25,460 nt of DNA from an uncultured Dorea sp. (GTDB lineage Bacteria; Bacillota; Clostridia; Lachnospirales; Lachnospiraceae): the NCBI GenBank assembly GCA_934295165.1, contig CAKRAT010000032.1, forward strand, positions 1-25,460. The letters are read 5' to 3'. A program made the position numbers and the translations under genes. The notes under the pieces were generated by a model, which ran no database searches, was not told where the DNA came from, and was given only the letters and a program-made list of their open reading frames with translations. Below are positions 21,020 through 25,460 of this stretch, piece after piece. The stretch's first letter is position 1, and every line of letters begins with the position of its first letter.

Positions 21020-22582
21020 TTACATCAATGGTGCGACCAGTCTCAGCACCTGTCCGGCCACCTTCATTGGAATTCCTCTGTTTCTCACCTCAGTCACTGT
21101 GACTTTGTGACATTTTGCAAGCGTATTTTGAAAATCCTTTTCCACTTTCTGCACTTCCGGATTGTCGTAAATAAATACACCATTTTCGAAATGCAGATAC
21201 AAACTTCTGAAATCCAGATTGATACTTCCCACGGTTGCCGTATCATCATCAGATACAAACACTTTTGCATGTACAAATCCCGGTGTATACTCATAAATCT
21301 GCACACCACCTTCGATCAGCTCTTTATAATAAGTCTTCGCCACGGCAAATGCATACCATTTATCCGGAATATGCGGCATAATAATGATCACTTCGATACC
21401 ACTTTTCGCTGCACGTGTCAGTGTTGTCATCATCTCATTATCCAGAATCAGATACGGTGTCATGATATGGACATATTTTTTTGCATGATTCAAAATATGG
21501 AAATATACTTCTTCTCCTACATTTTCATGATCAAATGGACTATCTGCATACGGAATCACATATCCCAGCTTTTCATTCAGTGTTACTGCCTTTCTTGTCA
21601 GATATTTTCCATAAGGCTCCACACCTTTCATATCCACATCCCACATCTGCAGGAAGATCATTGTCAGACTCTGAACCGCATCACCTCTCAGCAGAATTGC
21701 AGTATCCTTCCAGTGTCCGAAACGCTCCTTTTCATTGATATATTCATCAGCCAGATTCACACCTCCGACATATCCCACCTGACCATCAATTACACAGATC
21801 TTTCTGTGGTCACGGTTATTCTGTACCGTTGAGACGAATGGCCGGATCTTATTCGACATCTTACATTTGATACCGAATTTCTGAAGTTTCTTCGGATAGC
21901 TGTACGGAAGCAGGTCAAATGCACACATTCCGTCATACATAAACCGTACTTCTACGCCTTCCTGTGCTTTCCGTTTCAGAATCTCCAGGATCGTATCCCA
22001 CATGATCCCTTCCTCTACGATAAAATACTCCATAAAAATGAATTTCTCTGCCTTTTCTAACTCCTTTACCATGGATGCAAATTTATCCTCTCCAACCGGA
22101 AAATACTCCGCTTCCGTATTACGGTAAGTCGGAAATCCGAGCTGATGGGACAAATAATATGACAACTGCGCATTTGCCGATTTGCTTGCCCATAATGCTT
22201 CCGCGATCTTCTGATCCTGATCCATATAAGGTTCTGTTTCCATACGCAGTGCCGCAAGCCGGTTCTGTACAAACCGTGTCTCCAGTTGAAGATGTACATA
22301 GATATAGAAGATCGTACCGATCACCGGAAGTGCCATTACACATAAGCTCCATGTCAGTTTAAATGCCGGATTACCTTCGGTATTGATGATATACACAAGA
22401 ACTATAATTTCCATTACCGACATCGCACTGTATATGAACGTTGCGTATTCTTTCAGATAATACGGAATCCCCAGAAAAATCAGCAGTTGTGCCAGAATCA
22501 GTATTACAAAGATACCGGCACGGCTGAATACCATTTTAAAGAATTTTTTCTTCGCCACGGTCTTTGTACTTTGTTCTTTCAT
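21020..22582 (-). CDS. cls: Cardiolipin synthase (phospholipase D family)
   Basis: The 520-aa membrane enzyme condenses two phosphatidylglycerol molecules to cardiolipin. It has two or three N-terminal membrane segments (about 22-40, 48-67 and 76-96) and two HKD motifs: HRKICVIDG with His259, Lys261 and Asp266, and HAKVFVSDDDTATVGSINLD with His438, Lys440 and Asp445. GGVNLADEY follows the first and matches the family. The start at 22580-22582 has AAGGAG 9 nt upstream; 26 further in-frame codons upstream lack a ribosome site and are leader sequence. Its promoter is divergent from that of the small acidic membrane protein. Confidence 0.93.
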   Translation of the reverse strand: MKEQSTKTVAKKKFFKMVFSRAGIFVILILAQLLIFLGIPYYLKEYATFIYSAMSVMEIIVLVYIINTEGNPAFKLTWSLCVMALPVIGTIFYIYVHLQLETRFVQNRLAALRMETEPYMDQDQKIAEALWASKSANAQLSYYLSHQLGFPTYRNTEAEYFPVGEDKFASMVKELEKAEKFIFMEYFIVEEGIMWDTILEILKRKAQEGVEVRFMYDGMCAFDLLPYSYPKKLQKFGIKCKMSNKIRPFVSTVQNNRDHRKICVIDGQVGYVGGVNLADEYINEKERFGHWKDTAILLRGDAVQSLTMIFLQMWDVDMKGVEPYGKYLTRKAVTLNEKLGYVIPYADSPFDHENVGEEVYFHILNHAKKYVHIMTPYLILDNEMMTTLTRAAKSGIEVIIIMPHIPDKWYAFAVAKTYYKELIEGGVQIYEYTPGFVHAKVFVSDDDTATVGSINLDFRSLYLHFENGVFIYDNPEVQKVEKDFQNTLAKCHKVTVTEVRNRGIPMKVAGQVLRLVAPLM

Positions 22583-22678
22583 ACTTTTTCTCTCCTTTAT
22601 CCTGAACCGTACATCTCTTCTTTCCATGTCTTTCCGACACATTTTTTCATATTTCTGCACCGCCAGGATATGTTATAC

Positions 22679-22707
22679 AGTGTACCATATTTTCATTTTC
22701 TTCTCAA
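22679..22707 (-). promoter_or_regulatory. Promoter of cls
   Basis: TTGAGA (22702-22707) and TACACT (22679-22684) are separated by 17 bp. The -10 is imperfect. Confidence 0.45.
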
Positions 22708-22741
22708 CTTGCAGATAATTTATTTTAATTTAATGGAAAAA

Positions 22742-22756
22742 CACATATAATATGTG
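22742..22756. promoter_or_regulatory. Palindrome over the promoter of the 78-aa gene
   Basis: CACATATAATATGTG is a perfect palindrome with 7-bp arms around one base. It contains a TATAAT and lies just before a second -10-like TATGAT (22758-22763). It would suit a dimeric repressor, though AT-rich chance symmetry is possible. Confidence 0.45.
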
Positions 22757-22794
22757 CTATGATAAGGAAAAGAACGGAAAGGAGTCATATAAGC

Positions 22795-23031
22795 ATGGCA
22801 AAATGGAGTAAAAAATTATTAGGTCTGGCTGCTGTCGGCAGTGCCGCTGCAGGTCTTGTTTATTATTTTAAAAAATCAAAGAAAGATGAAGCAGAAGACT
22901 TCAACGATGATTTCGAAGATGAAGATTTCGATCTTGATAATGATCTTCAGCCTGTTGACCGTGGATACGTTGATCTGAATGCCGGAAAAGCTTCTTCCGA
23001 AGACGATGATGCGGAAGATGACGAAGATTAA
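22795..23031 (+). CDS. 78-aa acidic membrane-anchored protein
   Basis: The product has a basic start (MAKWSKK), one hydrophobic span (about residues 8-25, LLGLAAVGSAAAGLVYYF), a short lysine-rich stop, and an extremely acidic tail of Asp and Glu that includes PVDRGYVDLN (about 53-62). No family function is recognised; a YtxH-like or similar anchored small protein is only a shape comparison. The ATG at 22795 has AAAGGAGT 9 nt upstream, and the longer frame is not supported. A strong bidirectional terminator follows. Confidence 0.75.
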   Translation: MAKWSKKLLGLAAVGSAAAGLVYYFKKSKKDEAEDFNDDFEDEDFDLDNDLQPVDRGYVDLNAGKASSEDDDAEDDED

Positions 23032-23073
23032 TTTTCATTTCTGAATCTCTTCGGAGCATAAGCCAGTAAAAAA

Positions 23074-23127
23074 GAGCAGTATACAGTGTAAACAATATCA
23101 TTCGTTTATACTGTATACTGCTCCTTT
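23074..23127. terminator. Bidirectional terminator
   Basis: A 19-bp stem (23074-23092 with 23105-23123, one G-U pair, core GAGCAGTATACAGT) has a 12-nt loop. TTTT follows on the plus strand and TTTTTT on the minus strand. It serves both the plus-strand 78-aa gene and the minus-strand regulator gene. Confidence 0.9.
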
Positions 23128-23165
23128 TCTTCTCATCCCTGTCTCTGAAAAAGACTGTTATATTA

Positions 23166-24566
23166 TTATGAACATCTCCAACACCTGTTCAAAATACCTA
23201 CTGCTTCTTTGATATCTTCTTCATTCATATTCGCATATCCCAGAAGAATCGTCGTATGTGCCCCAGTGTCTTTCCTGATTCTGTAATCCGAAAGACCATA
23301 TACACGAATGTCTTCTTTTTGGGCTTTTTCGATTAGTTTTTTTTCGTTCCATCCATTTTCAAATGTCAGCAAAATATGCACGCCCGCATGTTCTCCCGAT
23401 ATTGTACAGATATCCTCCAGCGGTTTCAGTGCATCGATCAGAATATCGTGTCTGTTTTTATATAAGGCTCTTGTCTTGTTCAAATGACGTTCATAATAGC
23501 CTCCTTCAATAAAATGCTGTACGATCGTCTGATCCACCTTCGAAACCGTAGAATTAATAAAACTTCCTTTTTCCCGGTATACCTCCAGAAGCGCTTTCGG
23601 CAGTACCATATAGCTCAGACGGATCGCCGGTGCGATTGATTTTGAAAAGGTACCCAGATAGATAACTTTATCTTCCGCATCATATCCCTGTAATGCCGGT
23701 ATCGGCTTTCCTTTATAACGGAATTCGCTGTCGTAGTCATCTTCAATGATATATCTCCCTTCCTGTCCGTATGCCCATTTCAGAAGTTCTATCCTTCTTT
23801 TGATCGGCATAACAATTCCTGTCGGATACTGATGCGACGGTGTGACATACGCAATATCCGCCTCCGAGCTTTCCAGTTCCGATATTTTCATTCCATTGTG
23901 ATCCATCGCAACCGGTACAGTCTCATATCCCAGTGTCCGGATCACCCTGTATGCCTGCTTATATGTAGGATCTTCAAATGCAATAGTATGTTCTTTTCCA
24001 AGGATCATGCCAAGCAGCATCAGAATATAATCACTTCCTGCTCCAATTACGATCTGCTCCGGCGAACAATTCACACCTCGTGCCTGATACAGGTAATTAC
24101 AGATAGCATTACGGAATCCATACTCTCCCTGTGGATTTCCCGAACGGAACAACTCCGTCCGGTCATCCAGAAGAATGTCTTTCGAAAGTTTTCTCCACAC
24201 ATTATATGGGAAACTGTTTAAATCCACCCCGTTCGGTGTAAAATCATAACGGTATTCTCTTTTCTTTTCTATTTTTCGTTCAGGTTTTTTATCCCCTTTT
24301 TTCAATTGATACAATTCATCAATCTGAGCCACGAAAAAACCGCGGTATGGAGCTGATTCGATATATCCTTCTGATAATAACTGTTCATATGCCAGTTCAA
24401 CCGTACTGCGGCTGACTTCCAGGTGCTTGGATAAAGCCCTGGTAGACGGGAGTTTTTCCCCGTAAGGAATCCTCCCGTTCTGGATATCAGACTTGATATA
24501 ATCATAAATCTGCTCATACAGCGGCTTCTTCGAACGACTGTTAAGATTTATCGTTAATTCATTCAT
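23166..24566 (-). CDS. MocR/PdxR-type GntR regulator with aminotransferase domain
   Basis: The 466-aa protein fuses a GntR winged helix (PLYEQIYDYIKSDIQNGRIP at 15-34; LPSTRALSKHLEVSRSTVEL at 39-58) through a lysine-rich linker (about 85-105) to a class I aminotransferase-like domain. The latter keeps PLP-binding features: NPQGEYGFRNA (144-154), EDDYDSEFRY (275-284), Lys309 in GTFSKSIAP as the Schiff-base lysine, and Arg316. Such regulators sense PLP or amino compounds; PdxR controls PLP synthesis. No pdxST genes are nearby, so the target is unknown. The ribosome site is weak (GGA before an A-rich stretch). It starts 60 nt after glnS with no terminator between them. Confidence 0.9.
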   Translation of the reverse strand: MNELTINLNSRSKKPLYEQIYDYIKSDIQNGRIPYGEKLPSTRALSKHLEVSRSTVELAYEQLLSEGYIESAPYRGFFVAQIDELYQLKKGDKKPERKIEKKREYRYDFTPNGVDLNSFPYNVWRKLSKDILLDDRTELFRSGNPQGEYGFRNAICNYLYQARGVNCSPEQIVIGAGSDYILMLLGMILGKEHTIAFEDPTYKQAYRVIRTLGYETVPVAMDHNGMKISELESSEADIAYVTPSHQYPTGIVMPIKRRIELLKWAYGQEGRYIIEDDYDSEFRYKGKPIPALQGYDAEDKVIYLGTFSKSIAPAIRLSYMVLPKALLEVYREKGSFINSTVSKVDQTIVQHFIEGGYYERHLNKTRALYKNRHDILIDALKPLEDICTISGEHAGVHILLTFENGWNEKKLIEKAQKEDIRVYGLSDYRIRKDTGAHTTILLGYANMNEEDIKEAVGILNRCWRCS

Positions 24567-24626
24567 TTTTTATTTTTCCATATCACTTATCGTATGATTT
24601 ATTTCGTACTGACCGCTTCATGCAGT

Positions 24627-25460
24627 TTATTTCTTCGGCAGTTTGAAAGAACTCTTCAGAGATACGATACGGTTAAACACCAGATTCTCCGGAGTTGAAT
24701 CTTTCGAATCAATGCAGAAATATCCGTTTCTTACAAACTGGAAGCTGTCACACGGACCTGCTTCATTAAAGCTGTCTTCCACATAGCATTCTTTTAAAAT
24801 CTGCAGGGAATTCGGATTCAGGTTCAATGAACCGTCTTCTTTATTATATACCCCCTTTTCTTCATCGATCAGGTTCTCATATAATCTGACTTCTGCTTTT
24901 TTGGCCTGTGGAGCACTTACCCAGTGGATCGTTCCTTTAACCTTACGTCCGGTAAATCCGGTTCCACATTTTGTCTCCGGGTCATAAGTACAATGAACCA
25001 CTGTTATATTTCCTTCTGCATCTGTCTCATAACTTACACATTTTACAAAGTATGCATGCATCAGGCGTACTTCATTACCAGGGAAGAGACGGAAATACTT
25101 CTTCGGTGGATCGATCATAAAGTCATTACGCTCAATGTAAAGTTCACGTCCGAACGGCACTTTTCTCATACCAAGTTCCGGATTCTCCAGGTTGTTCTCT
25201 ACGTCCAGATATTCCACTTCTCCTTCCGGATAGTTATCAATCACCAGTTTGACCGGATCAAGGACTGCCATCATACGAGGTTTCTTCATCTTCAGATCTT
25301 CACGGATACAATACTCAAGCATTGCATAATCTACGGAACTCTGACTCTTTGATACTCCGCACATCTCAACGAACATCTTGATAGATTCCGGTGTGAATCC
25401 TCTTCTTCTGAGGGCTGCGATCGATACAAGTCTCGGATCATCCCATCCGTCTACAATACC
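24627..25460 (-). CDS. glnS: Glutaminyl-tRNA synthetase, C-terminal part
   Basis: The frame is open to the right edge; 277 residues of the C-terminal part are present. It begins [20 protein letters not shown], continues through [20 protein letters not shown], the beta-barrel anticodon-binding domains with [12 protein letters not shown] and [13 protein letters not shown], and ends with [20 protein letters not shown]. These are GlnRS features and not GluRS ones. The enzyme charges tRNA-Gln directly. Many Firmicutes lack it and use GatCAB amidation, so its presence is a useful lineage marker. The start, class I HIGH and KMSKS motifs are outside the window. Confidence 0.95.
   Translation of the reverse strand, partial: GIVDGWDDPRLVSIAALRRRGFTPESIKMFVEMCGVSKSQSSVDYAMLEYCIREDLKMKKPRMMAVLDPVKLVIDNYPEGEVEYLDVENNLENPELGMRKVPFGRELYIERNDFMIDPPKKYFRLFPGNEVRLMHAYFVKCVSYETDAEGNITVVHCTYDPETKCGTGFTGRKVKGTIHWVSAPQAKKAEVRLYENLIDEEKGVYNKEDGSLNLNPNSLQILKECYVEDSFNEAGPCDSFQFVRNGYFCIDSKDSTPENLVFNRIVSLKSSFKLPKK

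Noticed and set aside
21107..21832. 241-codon plus-strand frame
   Set aside because: It is entirely antisense to cls; its Ile/His/Cys-rich composition is typical of a shadow frame.
22583..22660. N-terminal extension of cls by 26 codons
   Set aside because: The extended start has no ribosome site, while the ATG at 22580-22582 has AAGGAG at 9 nt.

Overview
The window looks like chromosome of a spore-forming, gut-type Clostridia, most likely Lachnospiraceae. This is inferred from two T-box leaders, a SpoVAF-type GerA-family gene, forespore-type promoters, a DUF1540 protein, an acetyl-type MetA, and a GlnRS gene. Nearly every gene lies on the minus strand. Two small membrane-protein genes (18886-19182 and 22795-23031) are the only convincing plus-strand genes.

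Right to left, in the direction of transcription. The right edge holds the 3' part of glnS, followed by a MocR-type GntR/aminotransferase regulator. A bidirectional terminator separates these from a plus-strand gene for a small acidic membrane-anchored protein. Next come cls (cardiolipin synthase), purA, a 59-aa gene that overlaps tail-to-tail with a plus-strand membrane protein gene, and a SEC-C zinc-motif protein. thrS follows behind a T-box with an ACT (Thr) specifier. Then come a DUF1540 gene with a near-perfect sigma-G promoter, an AI-2E-family permease gene and metA, the last two 4 nt apart.

From about 10.9 to 13.0 kb is a visibly AT-rich accessory island. It holds a Phd/YefM-ParE toxin-antitoxin pair, a decapitated RelE remnant, two unrecognised small genes, a probable frameshifted gene, a stop-interrupted ORF and a cluster of TTGTCTCCA repeats.

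Below 10.6 kb the core genome resumes with an AGCS sodium:alanine symporter. An ABC transporter operon (substrate-binding lipoprotein, permease, ATPase) follows behind a T-box whose specifier reads TGG, so it is best explained as a tryptophan (trpXYZ-type) importer. After it come a dUTPase gene, spoVAF with a sigma-G-like promoter, a MATE exporter, a DegV/FakB fatty-acid-binding protein, a 23-aa hydrophobic peptide gene, and a B3/B4-domain protein. The left edge catches the 5' end of infC (IF-3). It appears to start at AUU and is preceded by an attenuator leader with mutually exclusive helices, as expected for L20-controlled infC operons.

No tRNA, rRNA, CRISPR array or intact insertion sequence was found. 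The regulatory RNA and promoter content is the richest part of the window: two T-boxes, the infC attenuator, a 5'-UTR terminator hairpin before the symporter gene, and two forespore-type promoters.
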